Below, piece after piece: positions 8,372 through 17,365 of a stretch of DNA of 64,000 bases (position 1 is the first letter of the stretch; the number at the start of each line of letters is the position of its first letter). Source of the DNA: Paenibacillus sp. FSL H8-0548 (GTDB lineage Bacteria > Bacillota > Bacilli > Paenibacillales > Paenibacillaceae). The notes beneath the pieces were generated by a model. The model worked only from the letters and a program-made list of their open reading frames with translations, made no database searches and was not told the origin of the DNA. The stretch spans positions 6,096,501-6,160,500 of the forward strand of contig NZ_CP152049.1 in NCBI RefSeq assembly GCF_038630985.1. The letters are read 5' to 3'. Made by a program: the position numbers and the translations under genes.

Positions 8372-11155
8372 TTAAATATCCTGCATTCCTTTTACTGTAA
8401 CTACAAATGACTTAGTGGCTATTTCCGATCCCGCTTCTATGGTTGCGGTGAGTGTTACAACTGTATCCTCAATGGGCCTGATTACCTCTCCCTCATTATT
8501 CAGCACTTCCTGTTTGTTGGATAACCAGGTTATCGCTGCATCATCCTGAATGACAGGCAGAATGATATTTTCCGTTACAGCACTTAGATCGCCTAAGCTA
8601 AGATTAACTTTCGCTATGGCTACCTTGTCAGAGTCTGTGGCAGAAGCTGGCACTACAATCGTGCTCTTATTCAGGGTGACTGCCGTCTGCGACAATAATC
8701 TGCCGTTCACGGATGCACCCGTCCCTATAGCAATCTCTTTCTGACCCAGAACGACTCCTTCAAAGTGGGCAGTTGTTCCAATAGCAACCGTATCCGCTAT
8801 CTGCCAGAAGATGTTCTCTGGCTTTGCTCCACCGGACAGAATAATCCGTGTAGCGCTTGCCTGTGTGAATCCACCAGCTATTTGGAAAACCCAGACATCG
8901 TTTGCCCCACCATCGAGAGTAACATCCTTACCTGAATCTATTCGAACGCTCGTACCCCATTTATAGACACCGGGGGCAAGTGTCTGCCCACTAATATTGC
9001 CGCTAAGCAGCTCGGTATAGTTGGGAGCACGTCCTGCCGCATCCGTGTATGCCGTTTCCATGTCGGATATTGCCGTCGTCAGAACACTGGGCGTTGGCAA
9101 CGCATAATCTGGCGCAAATACTTGTCCAACAACCTGCTCGGACGTTGAGAATGCAGCAGCACTTCCTAGAGTCAGGCCAAATCCGGTAATTGCCGTTGAG
9201 GATGCCGGACTGACTCCTATATTACCGGTGACTGTAGATTCTGGAACGGTAGAAACACCTGTTTTAGCCAGAATCGCAAAGTTCGCGGATACCCCTAGAT
9301 TTACGGGTTCTGTTGAACCTTCGACTACCGTTAATATGCCTACAGGTGCCAGCGATACATCTGTGGGATCGTCGGAGTTTACCAAGAACAAATTGTATTC
9401 TCCTAGAGCCGTCGGTGCCACGATAACAGACGCTGTTCCGTCTCCAACAAGTTTTGTCTTATCGGCTGCTGTTGCAGTGAAATTAACTGTCCCTGCAGGA
9501 GCCAACCATGCTGTAATGCCCTCTGCGGGAGCATTAATCGTGACGTTTGCTCCAGCCGCTACGGTTGAGGCCGCAATAACCGTAACCACATAAGCTTGTG
9601 CTGTTCCGTTCTCTGCTGTGACCGTATAAGTCGCAGGGCTGATAAAGTTATTTAATGTTCCTGCAGAAGGAGAAATGCTTATGCCTGAGCTTGCGATACT
9701 CGGAAGCAATGCGGTTACATCCGTACCGAATGGAACCGACAGAGAGATTGTACTGGTTACTTCATTGATTGCTCCAACTACGACAGGGTGCAGCCCACCG
9801 AAGTTAAAGACCGTTATGGCTTTAGCATTACTCGGTATATTGGGGATCGGCGCCGGTGTTGGTGTCGATGTTGGTATTGGCGTTGAAACAGCAGCAATCC
9901 CGCCGACCGTAGCAATTACTCCAGCCGCTACCACTATATTAGTTGGTATTTGTTGTACACTGGCACCTGACTGGTTCAACTGGACATTTCGAATGGTCCC
10001 TTGTCCGGTTACAGAGCCTGCGCCATTCATAATCAGTGAATCCACGCTGGACCCAGCCGGAATATCCAATATGGCGTTGTTCGCATTTACATTAACCTTA
10101 TCGAATTTCCCGGTCACGATGACCTTGGATCCATCAGGCAGCAATTCTGATAAAATGACATCTCCGAATCCTTTGCCCGTCAGATTCGTTTCTTCCAGTA
10201 TGCTGCTGGATTGAAGAGTAATTTCCCCAAGAAAAGTCGTTCCTGAAGCGACTATTCGTACTGAGCCTGTTGGTTTGTTGACTGTAACCGTCCCAAGAAC
10301 GGAATTCTCAACATGAATGCTGTTCTCTCCGCCGCCATTCACAGTCGTGTGTCCCATGACCGTAACATTCTTGAGGAAAACGTCCCCTTCTCCTATGGTT
10401 TCCGCCAATAGAAGGTTTCCGCTGATCGTCACATTCTGAAGGGTGACATCCTGAGCGGAAATAACCACATTCCCTTTAATGGCCAAAACTCCGGATATCG
10501 GCCCGTAGGTACCGGCTGCATCATAGGTAGTTGTTGTGGCCATCTCGGATTTGACTTTAAACGCTCTTTCGAGAACGACAATAGCTTCCGCCCGTGTAAT
10601 CGCCTGTCCTGGTCGGAAAGTATTATCCGTGTATCCCACCATGATTCCGTGATCGATAACAGCACCTATGGAACTTTTGCTCCATTGGGGACTGTTGATC
10701 GTATCTGCATACAAGTCGGCTGATGAAGAATTTTCCAAATTCAATATACTGAAAACCATCGCCGCTGCCTCTTGTCTGCTGATTTCATTTTTGGGCCGGA
10801 ATGTACCGTCTACATACCCGCTTATATATCCCGCAGCCTTCGCTATCGATATATCCTGATAAGCCCATGAAGACGAAGCCACATCCGTGAATGACAGAGT
10901 TCCGCGCTCGCTATATCCGAATGACCGGTTTACAAAAGCAGAAAATTCCTCACGGCTTACCTTGCCATTAGGTCTGAATGTACCGTCGCTATAACCCTTC
11001 ACGAAGCCCTTGCTTATCCAGCTGTTAATGGAGCCTTCTGCCCAATTGCCTTTAATATCACTGGGGGCGGCTGCCGAAGCCAGTCCGAGGGATGAGAAAA
11101 TTAAAGTTAAAGCGACAATCCATATCAATGCTCTTCTGCTACTTCTTCTACCCAT
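8372..11155 (-). CDS. SLH-anchored surface protein with predicted ice-binding domain
   Basis: A 927-aa exported protein. Order: signal peptide (residues 1-30, ALIWIVALTLIFSS core, cleaved after ASAAA); three SLH motifs (about 33-195; WISKGFVKGYSDGTFRPN and similar) binding the cell-wall polymer; a repetitive region of short beta strands, about 215-400, likely a right-handed beta-helix; a Pro/Thr linker near 420-440; two Ig-like segments; a DUF3494 ice-binding domain (about 617-835; NFAILAKTGVST, ending GRLLSQTAVTLNKSTI); and a C-terminal Ig-like domain. DUF3494 proteins bind ice or sit on envelopes of cold-adapted microbes. The start at 11155 has GAGGAG 9 bp upstream and begins the signal peptide; the upstream in-frame extension lacks these. 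Monocistronic. Ice binding itself is inferred. Confidence 0.85.
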   Translation of the reverse strand: MGRRSSRRALIWIVALTLIFSSLGLASAAAPSDIKGNWAEGSINSWISKGFVKGYSDGTFRPNGKVSREEFSAFVNRSFGYSERGTLSFTDVASSSWAYQDISIAKAAGYISGYVDGTFRPKNEISRQEAAAMVFSILNLENSSSADLYADTINSPQWSKSSIGAVIDHGIMVGYTDNTFRPGQAITRAEAIVVLERAFKVKSEMATTTTYDAAGTYGPISGVLAIKGNVVISAQDVTLQNVTISGNLLLAETIGEGDVFLKNVTVMGHTTVNGGGENSIHVENSVLGTVTVNKPTGSVRIVASGTTFLGEITLQSSSILEETNLTGKGFGDVILSELLPDGSKVIVTGKFDKVNVNANNAILDIPAGSSVDSLIMNGAGSVTGQGTIRNVQLNQSGASVQQIPTNIVVAAGVIATVGGIAAVSTPIPTSTPTPAPIPNIPSNAKAITVFNFGGLHPVVVGAINEVTSTISLSVPFGTDVTALLPSIASSGISISPSAGTLNNFISPATYTVTAENGTAQAYVVTVIAASTVAAGANVTINAPAEGITAWLAPAGTVNFTATAADKTKLVGDGTASVIVAPTALGEYNLFLVNSDDPTDVSLAPVGILTVVEGSTEPVNLGVSANFAILAKTGVSTVPESTVTGNIGVSPASSTAITGFGLTLGSAAAFSTSEQVVGQVFAPDYALPTPSVLTTAISDMETAYTDAAGRAPNYTELLSGNISGQTLAPGVYKWGTSVRIDSGKDVTLDGGANDVWVFQIAGGFTQASATRIILSGGAKPENIFWQIADTVAIGTTAHFEGVVLGQKEIAIGTGASVNGRLLSQTAVTLNKSTIVVPASATDSDKVAIAKVNLSLGDLSAVTENIILPVIQDDAAITWLSNKQEVLNNEGEVIRPIEDTVVTLTATIEAGSEIATKSFVVTVKGMQDI

Positions 11156-11586
11156 TGTCAGCAACTCCTCGATGAATCTATAAGAGAGATAAAATAGAGA
11201 ATGATTAAAAAGACCAAGAGCCTCGGATCTCGACCTGACGTTAATACTAACCTTGGGCCCCGATCTGTATATCCTCTTCGCCATTTTTGAACATACTCTA
11301 ATTACTATTTAACCTTATACTAGGAATCTGAAACATTGTATTTTTGTGAAGGCTCCGGTAGATGGATTTCCACTATTGGACTCTGACGTAAAGAGATGAA
11401 TCTTGAATAGCGGTTGAAATAAGAATTATCATTAGAAGTCGCAAACGCTATAGTGTAAACTTAACGGTACGTAGGGTGTTGTAGGAGGCCGGATTAGCCT
11501 CCAACCAAATTGTCGACACGCATGGCGATTAATCGAGATAAGGCTACTGGGAAATTTTTCGTGAATTTAATCAAGGAGTGAGGTCT
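11156..11586. other. Gene-free stretch between the SLH gene and a lipoprotein gene
   Basis: About 430 bp with no convincing frame. It should hold the divergent promoters of the two flanking genes. A short hairpin (GGAGGC-CGGATTA-GCCTCC, 11484-11502) lies about 85 bp upstream of the lipoprotein start; no T tract follows it. Confidence 0.4.
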
Positions 11587-11991
11587 GTGAAAAAGTATTT
11601 AATAATGATAATACTCTTTTCTTTACTTGGGTGTGAGAACGAGCAGAAACCTATAAAAACAATGTATTCAGGTATTGGGACCAGCTGGAAAGCAACAATT
11701 GAATATGATACACAGACTGTAAAAAGTAATGAACTACTCATTAAATATTACTATTTGCACTCACCAAAATCGTTGGACACCGATATTTCATTTTCTTATG
11801 GGACATCAGCGGGCAATATTGTTGAAACTGTAAAAGGAAGTAGCAAACAGGATTTTTATGAAGTTTCATTTAAGCAAAACTTTATGGACAATCTATCGAT
11901 ATTAGATAAAGACGAACGGATTAAAGTAATAATAAAATGGGGAGACCAATCGGACTCTTTTGATTTATTCTCAACTGACAACATAAGCTAA
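11587..11991 (+). CDS. Small predicted lipoprotein, unknown function
   Basis: A 134-aa protein starting MKKYLIMIILFSLLGCENEQ. The short hydrophobic segment ends in a lipobox (SLLGC, Cys at residue 16), so it should be anchored to the outer face of the membrane. The rest is rich in alternating polar and hydrophobic residues, suggesting a small beta-sandwich. The GTG at 11587 is chosen because AAGGAG (11573-11578) lies 8 bp before it; the GTG at 11578 overlaps that site. No family was recognised. It stands alone, and the flanking genes give no hint of its job. Confidence 0.7.
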   Translation: MKKYLIMIILFSLLGCENEQKPIKTMYSGIGTSWKATIEYDTQTVKSNELLIKYYYLHSPKSLDTDISFSYGTSAGNIVETVKGSSKQDFYEVSFKQNFMDNLSILDKDERIKVIIKWGDQSDSFDLFSTDNIS

Positions 11992-12105
11992 GTAGATCTG
12001 GAAAATTGGCTCCTCATTATTACTCCTCACAAACAACATACAGAGCTCCACACCTGTGGAGTGACTACTTTAGTCATTTCCACCACTAACTAGCCATGTA
12101 CTCTA

Positions 12106-12984
12106 TCAAAATAAATCTAACTGCTCGACCACAGGAGGCGGCGGCTCGTTCGGATCCCCGCCATCCGGCCTCGTTAGCCCGAGCAGCTCCATCAGCCGCT
12201 TCGCATTATCTGCCGCATCTCCTCCGGAGTTGTTGTTAAAGATAACGTGGACATGCTTGCTCTGCTGCTGCAGCAGCTTAAGCATATCCGCCCATTCCAG
12301 CAGTTCCTCCTCGCTGTAACGGTACAAATAGCGCACCTCACGCCAATTTGGCGCACTCGCTTGATTCCAGCCAGACACGTTGCGACCGTGAAACCTCACA
12401 ATGGTTCCAAGAGCATCCGTTGCCTTCAGCACCGTAGGTACCGAGCCAATGCCTGCCTGCGGCTCATCGCACACGCTATGCATCCACTGCTCTTGCTCCA
12501 TAAAGGCCAGCGTCTTCTCTCTTAGATCCTCCGCAAACCAGCTTTGATTACGGAATTCCAAAGCACACGGAATCCCTTTCATTCTAGCCTTTGTTTCTCG
12601 AAGAATTCGCACATTGCTCTGCGTGCAATCGAACCAGGGCGGGTATTGAAACAGCGCCGCTGTCAAACGGCCCGCCTCAATCACGGGCTCCAGCATGCTT
12701 CGGAAAGCCGCAAACATCTCGTTTGTCTCTGACGCCGGCACGATTGGTCCACGCTGATGCCCGGTCATGCCCTGATAAGCCTTCACCACAAAATGAAGCG
12801 TCTCCGGCGTATCCTCCAGCCATTTCGCAAACCGCTCTCTGGATTGAATGGCATAGAACGTGCTGTCTACCTCAACAACCGGAAAATGCTTCGCATATTG
12901 CCGCAGCTTGCTGCCTGCTTTTGCCCCTGAGACATACAGCCGATCATGATCTCCCCAGCCTGCCAGTCCGATATGTATCGGCAT
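12106..12984 (-). CDS. DUF72 (YecE-like) family protein
   Basis: A 292-aa protein of the DUF72 family, a TIM-barrel-like fold of unproven function found in many bacteria. Recognisable stretches are the start HIGLAGWGDHD, VEVDSTFYAI, FQYPPWF, and CALEFRNQSWF, and the late VIFNNNSGGDAADNAK. Length is normal. The start has GGAGG 6 bp upstream. A CTCCAC/GTGGAG hairpin with no T tract (12046-12061) lies just downstream. The MEKHLA gene upstream is separated by a terminator, so this gene is probably transcribed alone. No substrate can be named. Confidence 0.85.
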   Translation of the reverse strand: MPIHIGLAGWGDHDRLYVSGAKAGSKLRQYAKHFPVVEVDSTFYAIQSRERFAKWLEDTPETLHFVVKAYQGMTGHQRGPIVPASETNEMFAAFRSMLEPVIEAGRLTAALFQYPPWFDCTQSNVRILRETKARMKGIPCALEFRNQSWFAEDLREKTLAFMEQEQWMHSVCDEPQAGIGSVPTVLKATDALGTIVRFHGRNVSGWNQASAPNWREVRYLYRYSEEELLEWADMLKLLQQQSKHVHVIFNNNSGGDAADNAKRLMELLGLTRPDGGDPNEPPPPVVEQLDLF

Positions 12985-13043
12985 ATTAATCCTCCGTTCT
13001 TTGGTTGAGCTCTGATAGGATCATTATACCGAAACTTTATATG

Positions 13044-13087
13044 AGAAAAAAACAGCCCTCCCGCAGATAAGTCTACGAAAGGGCTGC
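13044..13087 (-). terminator. Terminator after the MEKHLA gene
   Basis: Arms CAGCCCT (13053-13059) and AGGGCTG (13080-13086), followed on the minus strand by seven T residues. It lies about 30 bp beyond the MEKHLA stop codon and ahead of the DUF72 gene. Confidence 0.75.
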
Positions 13088-13114
13088 TCCTGATTATGCT
13101 AGATAAACAAACGA

Positions 13115-13579
13115 TTATAAGTACTGATATTCCGAAAATGCCGCTGCTTGTCCCAAATAACAGCCGCTCCCGTCCACCACATTCCAAACCGTTGCATTAA
13201 CAATATAGAACCGTCGCCCTGTGCTGGAAATTCGGATACCTGTGTAATTGTCGACATACCCGTTCGCCGTTACCGCTTCAAAGAATCGGTCACGCTCCGC
13301 CCGCTCCATAGGCTCTGCTGTCAATCTTGAGGGGGTGCTTGTAAATCTCTCCCAAGCCATCTCCCATAAATCTAAACCTCTCTGATTGCCATAGTTTAAT
13401 ACCGGATCAGCCTCTGTTCCATGTGACAAAATAACGGTATCCGCGTTAAAAAGCTGTTCCTGCAAGCTCTCACCGAGCCTAAGCACCAGCAGCTCTCTGC
13501 CTGTCCATCTCCGGTAGCTGCTTAGCAGAAGTCTCACATGCTCCTCTGTCGCACCAACGCCTGTATGCGGTAATTGCAT
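13115..13579 (-). CDS. MEKHLA-domain protein
   Basis: A 154-aa protein that is almost wholly a MEKHLA domain, a PAS-like domain known from plant HD-ZIP III proteins and bacterial stand-alone versions. Diagnostic stretches are VILSHGTEADPVLNYGN, LWEMAWERFTSTPSRLTAEP and GIRISSTGRRFYI, then ATVWNV. It is soluble and cytoplasmic; the family is thought to sense a small ligand or redox state, but no ligand is known here. GGAGGG precedes the ATG. It lies downstream of bdbC in the same direction with a gap of 53 bp, so the two may be co-transcribed. Confidence 0.85.
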   Translation of the reverse strand: MQLPHTGVGATEEHVRLLLSSYRRWTGRELLVLRLGESLQEQLFNADTVILSHGTEADPVLNYGNQRGLDLWEMAWERFTSTPSRLTAEPMERAERDRFFEAVTANGYVDNYTGIRISSTGRRFYIVNATVWNVVDGSGCYLGQAAAFSEYQYL

Positions 13580-13632
13580 CGCCTTACCCTCCCCGTGTTG
13601 TTCACTTTCATTTTTTATATCACGGAGAGAGT

Positions 13633-14049
13633 TTAATGTCTACCAAGCTTTCTCAAACGAAGGAGTGCTGTCAAAATAATTAAAAATGCAGCAAGCGCCA
13701 GCATCGGAATCGTAATAAATCCAAACCAGTTCAAATAGTCGCCCTGACAGGAGACAGGACCGCAGGCCGCAAGCGGCGAATCATGCGGCAGCTTTTGCAG
13801 TACCGTATGATAAAGTGAAAACCCGCCCCCGATGACCACAAGCGGCAGCGCATACGAAACGATTCCCGTATCCCCTTTGGAATATGCGATTCCAAGCAGA
13901 ATCGCCAGAGGATACATAAATATCCGCTGAAACCAGCAGAGGCTGCATGGCGCAAAATGCATAACCTCGCTCAAATATAAGCTCCCTGCCGTCGATAAGA
14001 CAGCTGCTGCCCAAGCTATAAATAGCCAAAACGATCTTTTCTTATCCAT
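13633..14049 (-). CDS. bdbC: Disulfide bond oxidoreductase BdbC/DsbB family
   Basis: A 138-aa membrane protein with four predicted membrane segments (about residues 8-28, 40-58, 66-84, 110-130). The catalytic CxxC is visible as CSLCWFQR near residue 36, and a second cysteine pair sits in the loop ACGPVSCQGDYLNWFGF. It re-oxidises a thiol-disulfide partner (BdbD type) and passes electrons to quinone, supporting disulfide formation in exported proteins. No bdbD partner lies next to it. The overlapping frames on the same strand are shadows. Start at 14049; the ribosome binding site (GGAAG) is modest. Confidence 0.9.
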   Translation of the reverse strand: MDKKRSFWLFIAWAAAVLSTAGSLYLSEVMHFAPCSLCWFQRIFMYPLAILLGIAYSKGDTGIVSYALPLVVIGGGFSLYHTVLQKLPHDSPLAACGPVSCQGDYLNWFGFITIPMLALAAFLIILTALLRLRKLGRH

Positions 14050-14197
14050 TTGATCTTCCAGTTGATTCTCCTCGCCTTCCTTGAGCTCTATCTATCATTT
14101 TCGCTCAAAGGCGAGGCACTGGACATGACTCGAAAGGGCTATTGCATAGGAAATAATTGCGAACTTTTGGACCTATAGAAGAAGCTTTTCCCTTTTA

Positions 14198-15478
14198 CTA
14201 AAAAGGATTCGATTTATATACACTCGAATATACACCGGCTTCGCCCGATAGGCTATGTGCCTTAACGCGGTAATAAGCCTCCTTCGTGTGAATACGAGTC
14301 GGATCGATCCAAGCCCCAGCATGTTGAACCGGCTGCTTGTCATATACGATATGCCACGGGCCGCTCTCACCCTCGGTAGATTTCTCGATCGTATAATAGG
14401 CGGCTCCCACCGTTCCACGAAATTTCACTACAGCAGCAGCATCCCTTATGATTGGAGCATCCGGGAGCGAAATCTCGGGCAGCGTTTGTCCACTCATCCG
14501 GAAAGCATGTTCTCTCAGCTGTTGAATACGCTGCTGCAGCTCCTCATTGATGCCGCAGCCGGGATAATGAACGGCAAACCCGTCATAATGCTGTACGTAC
14601 CCGCCCTCATCATGATGGCCGAACAATGACCAGAAGGAAGTTCCGGAGACAGCCTCTTCTGCCTCTGCCGCAGCTAGGAAACCTTGCAAATCACAATCAG
14701 GCCAGCCGTATTCGCCCGCAATATACACTTTGCCAGCAGCTTGCACCGCTTTTGCATCCTTCAGCAGCTCCTCGGCATTCGCCGGATAATAGTGCACGTC
14801 AAGAATATCCAGACTTGGAATCGCTAATTTATCCGCATCAAGCTGAAATTGTTTGCCATGCGCAGTTAAGTGACGCGGAGCATTTTTTTTCAAAAAAGCA
14901 CAAATCTCCTCTACCCAATCTGCCGGCGCATCGTTAAGCTCATTGCCAAGCTCCCATGCCAGGATCATCGGATCATCCTTATAGGCAATTCCGGTATATG
15001 AATTAACCCGGTTAACAATCGTATAGATATACGCTTTGAAATCCCGTATAACATCCTCATCCGTATAGAATGCATTCGGATCCTCAAGCCCTCTCCAGTT
15101 CGTAAACGTCGATCGGCCTCCATGATAGTAGCTCCAATTGCATACGAACGGAATAATGAGCCGAAGTCCGCGCTCGCCCGCTTCCTTAATGGCAAAGTCG
15201 ACTCTGCGGAAAGCTTCCTCGTTGTACTCGCCAAGCTTTGGAGATATAGCTTTCGGACATCCTTGCGAAGCCGCCAGCGTATGCGAGCGTACGACCGTTG
15301 CGCCCATCTCCTTCGCCGTATCCAGCGCATCGATGACGCGGAACGGAGTCGGCCAATCGACCCCACCAACATTCTCGTCAAGACCAAGCCAATAAATATT
15401 AGGGCCGCCGAAGCGGAATGGCTTGGCGCCTTCCATCAACCTGGACCCTTTCCGCTTAATAAACTGCTGTAGTTTCAT
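14198..15478 (-). CDS. Cytoplasmic GH5-family beta-mannanase-like glycosidase
   Basis: A 426-aa GH5 TIM-barrel enzyme. The acid/base Glu180 sits in AWELGNELND and the nucleophile Glu256 in YIAGEYGWP; HYYPANAE carries the usual strand-6 His-Tyr. Residues about 335-426 form a fibronectin-III-like tail. No signal peptide, so it acts in the cytoplasm, probably on imported beta-linked manno- or gluco-oligosaccharides. It is the last gene of an apparent operon with a solute-binding protein and two permeases (gap 62 bp). The fold and catalytic residues are clear; mannan as substrate is inferred from overall likeness to mannan endo-1,4-beta-mannosidases and from the surrounding locus. Confidence 0.85.
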   Translation of the reverse strand: MKLQQFIKRKGSRLMEGAKPFRFGGPNIYWLGLDENVGGVDWPTPFRVIDALDTAKEMGATVVRSHTLAASQGCPKAISPKLGEYNEEAFRRVDFAIKEAGERGLRLIIPFVCNWSYYHGGRSTFTNWRGLEDPNAFYTDEDVIRDFKAYIYTIVNRVNSYTGIAYKDDPMILAWELGNELNDAPADWVEEICAFLKKNAPRHLTAHGKQFQLDADKLAIPSLDILDVHYYPANAEELLKDAKAVQAAGKVYIAGEYGWPDCDLQGFLAAAEAEEAVSGTSFWSLFGHHDEGGYVQHYDGFAVHYPGCGINEELQQRIQQLREHAFRMSGQTLPEISLPDAPIIRDAAAVVKFRGTVGAAYYTIEKSTEGESGPWHIVYDKQPVQHAGAWIDPTRIHTKEAYYRVKAHSLSGEAGVYSSVYKSNPF

Positions 15479-15540
15479 CGGTTATCATTCCTTACTTTTA
15501 TATGATTAATCTTTCTTGTCGGTAAATGAATAGAAACGAA

Positions 15541-16371
15541 TTACCCTTTAACCGCGCCGTTCGTCACGCCGGAGAATATATATTTCTGCAGGAATAAATA
15601 CAGCAGCACAGTCGGAATCATGATGATTAGAATCGCTGCGCATATGTTGCCCCACTGCGCTTGGTTATTGCCTGCGAAGCGCATGATCGACGTGGAGACG
15701 ACGACCAGCTCCTGCTTTGGCATATACAGAAACGGAATATAAAGCTCGTTGTAGATGTTGATTGTTTTCAAAATAATAAGCGTGGCCGTTGCTGGGCCTA
15801 ACAGCGGGAATATGATGCCCGCATAAATGCGAAATAAGCTGGCTCCGTCCATCATCGCGCTCTCATCGAGCTCGTAAGGAATATTTTTAATAAATTGCAG
15901 GTAGATGTAGATCTGAATCACATCCGCGCCGATGAACAGCAGAATAGGCGCATACAGCGAGTTGTATAGACCCATAGATTGAATAAGAGAGAATACAACC
16001 ACCTGTGTCGTAATGGTTGGAATAATCGTAGCGACTAGAAAGGCTCCAAGTATTTGTGTTTTCCCCTTGAACTCAATTCGTCCAATCGCATACGCCACCA
16101 TCGTGCCAAGCAGCACGTTTCCGGCGAGCGATGCGATGACGATAACGAATGTATTCGAGAACGCTTGAAGGATGTTGGCGCGCTCGATTACCGTTATGAA
16201 ATTGCTGAAGTTAAAAAAGCTCTCTGGAAGCGCGAATGGGCTGGAGCCTTCGTTCTCCGTCTTGAACGCATTCACAAGCACGACATAAGGCGGGAATAAT
16301 ACGACGAAGGTAGCGAATACGAGCAGCAAATATTTCAGTACATGGATGGGATCGAACCGTTTCACTTGCAT
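15541..16371 (-). CDS. Sugar ABC transporter permease, MalG type
   Basis: A 276-aa inner-membrane permease with about six membrane segments. It carries the conserved EAA loop (YELDESAMMDGASLF, then a glycine/isoleucine-rich segment) that contacts the ATPase, and the typical GAVKG end. It forms the translocation pore with the MalF-type protein encoded 3 bp upstream and takes substrate from the binding protein at 17366-18670. AAGGGGAA precedes the ATG. No ATPase gene is nearby, so a shared MsmX-like ATPase is expected. Confidence 0.92.
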   Translation of the reverse strand: MQVKRFDPIHVLKYLLLVFATFVVLFPPYVVLVNAFKTENEGSSPFALPESFFNFSNFITVIERANILQAFSNTFVIVIASLAGNVLLGTMVAYAIGRIEFKGKTQILGAFLVATIIPTITTQVVVFSLIQSMGLYNSLYAPILLFIGADVIQIYIYLQFIKNIPYELDESAMMDGASLFRIYAGIIFPLLGPATATLIILKTINIYNELYIPFLYMPKQELVVVSTSIMRFAGNNQAQWGNICAAILIIMIPTVLLYLFLQKYIFSGVTNGAVKG

Positions 16372-16374
16372 TCG

Positions 16375-17259
16375 TTATTCCCCTTTCCTGTTGATGACTG
16401 CATTCTGAATGCCAAGAATAACAACGGTGAAAAACAGCAGCACGACACTCATCGCCGAAGCCAAACCATAATTGTTGAACTGGAAGGCAGTTTCGATCGT
16501 CTTGAGCAGGAATGTTTCGCTCGCGCCGGCTGGGCCGCCCTTGGTCAGCACGAAAGGCAGATCGAATACGGCAAGCGCCCCGCTTAGCGTTAAGAACATA
16601 TTGAGCTGAATGATTTTGGTCAAATTCGGAATCGTTAAATACCATAACGTCTGAAAGCGATTAGACCCATCAATTTTCGCCGCCTCATACATATCGCCCG
16701 GAATGGACTGCATCGCACCTAAATAAATAACCATGTTGTAGCCCATAAACCGCCAGAAGCCGATCGACGCAAGCGAGAAATTTACAAGCGACACATCACC
16801 GAGCCAGCTTTGCTGAAGCGAAGAAAGCCCTACCATGCCCAGCAAGTTGTTCAGTGAACCGTTCGTCGTGTCGAAAACATACTGAAACATAAAAGCGACT
16901 GCTACAGCGTTCATAATAAAGGGAAGAAACAGCATAACGCGAAATACATTTCTTCCACGAAGTTTCGAGTTAAGAATAACCGCGAACACGATTGCGATTA
17001 TATTTTGAATGACGCCAATGATGACGTACGGAATTTGATGAATAAATACGCCGAATAAATCGGAGTTTGTGAATATTTCCTTATAATTGCCGAGGCCCAG
17101 CCATTGGCTGTTTTTGCTGATGCCATTCCAGTCCGTGAAGCTTAAGTAAATTAATTTGACGGCCGGATAATACGTGAACAAACAGAGCAAGACAAGCGGG
17201 ATCGATAGGAAACTGATCAGAATTAGCTTTCGTTGCGCTTTATATGACAGGGTGTTCAT
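16375..17259 (-). CDS. Sugar ABC transporter permease, MalF type
   Basis: A 294-aa permease with six membrane segments and an EAA loop (GDMYEAAKIDGSNRFQ). The start at 17259 (MNTLSYKAQRK) has GGAGTGG just upstream; a longer frame to 17331 has a polar, unlikely N-terminus. Partner of the MalG-type permease that follows. Likely carries a plant-polysaccharide oligosaccharide, given the co-transcribed GH5 enzyme. Confidence 0.92.
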   Translation of the reverse strand: MNTLSYKAQRKLILISFLSIPLVLLCLFTYYPAVKLIYLSFTDWNGISKNSQWLGLGNYKEIFTNSDLFGVFIHQIPYVIIGVIQNIIAIVFAVILNSKLRGRNVFRVMLFLPFIMNAVAVAFMFQYVFDTTNGSLNNLLGMVGLSSLQQSWLGDVSLVNFSLASIGFWRFMGYNMVIYLGAMQSIPGDMYEAAKIDGSNRFQTLWYLTIPNLTKIIQLNMFLTLSGALAVFDLPFVLTKGGPAGASETFLLKTIETAFQFNNYGLASAMSVVLLFFTVVILGIQNAVINRKGE

Positions 17260-17365
17260 CGTTCCACTCCATTTCTCATCCAAAGAGGGCTTATAGGTGC
17301 AAAGGGATGACCTGACTTTATCGTCGATCATCCGCTTTGCTTATCTGTCTATAGTAGAATCGCTA

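Noticed and set aside
11156..11284. In-frame N-terminal extension of the SLH/ice-binding protein
   Set aside because: It would bury the signal peptide; the ATG at 11155 has a good ribosome binding site.
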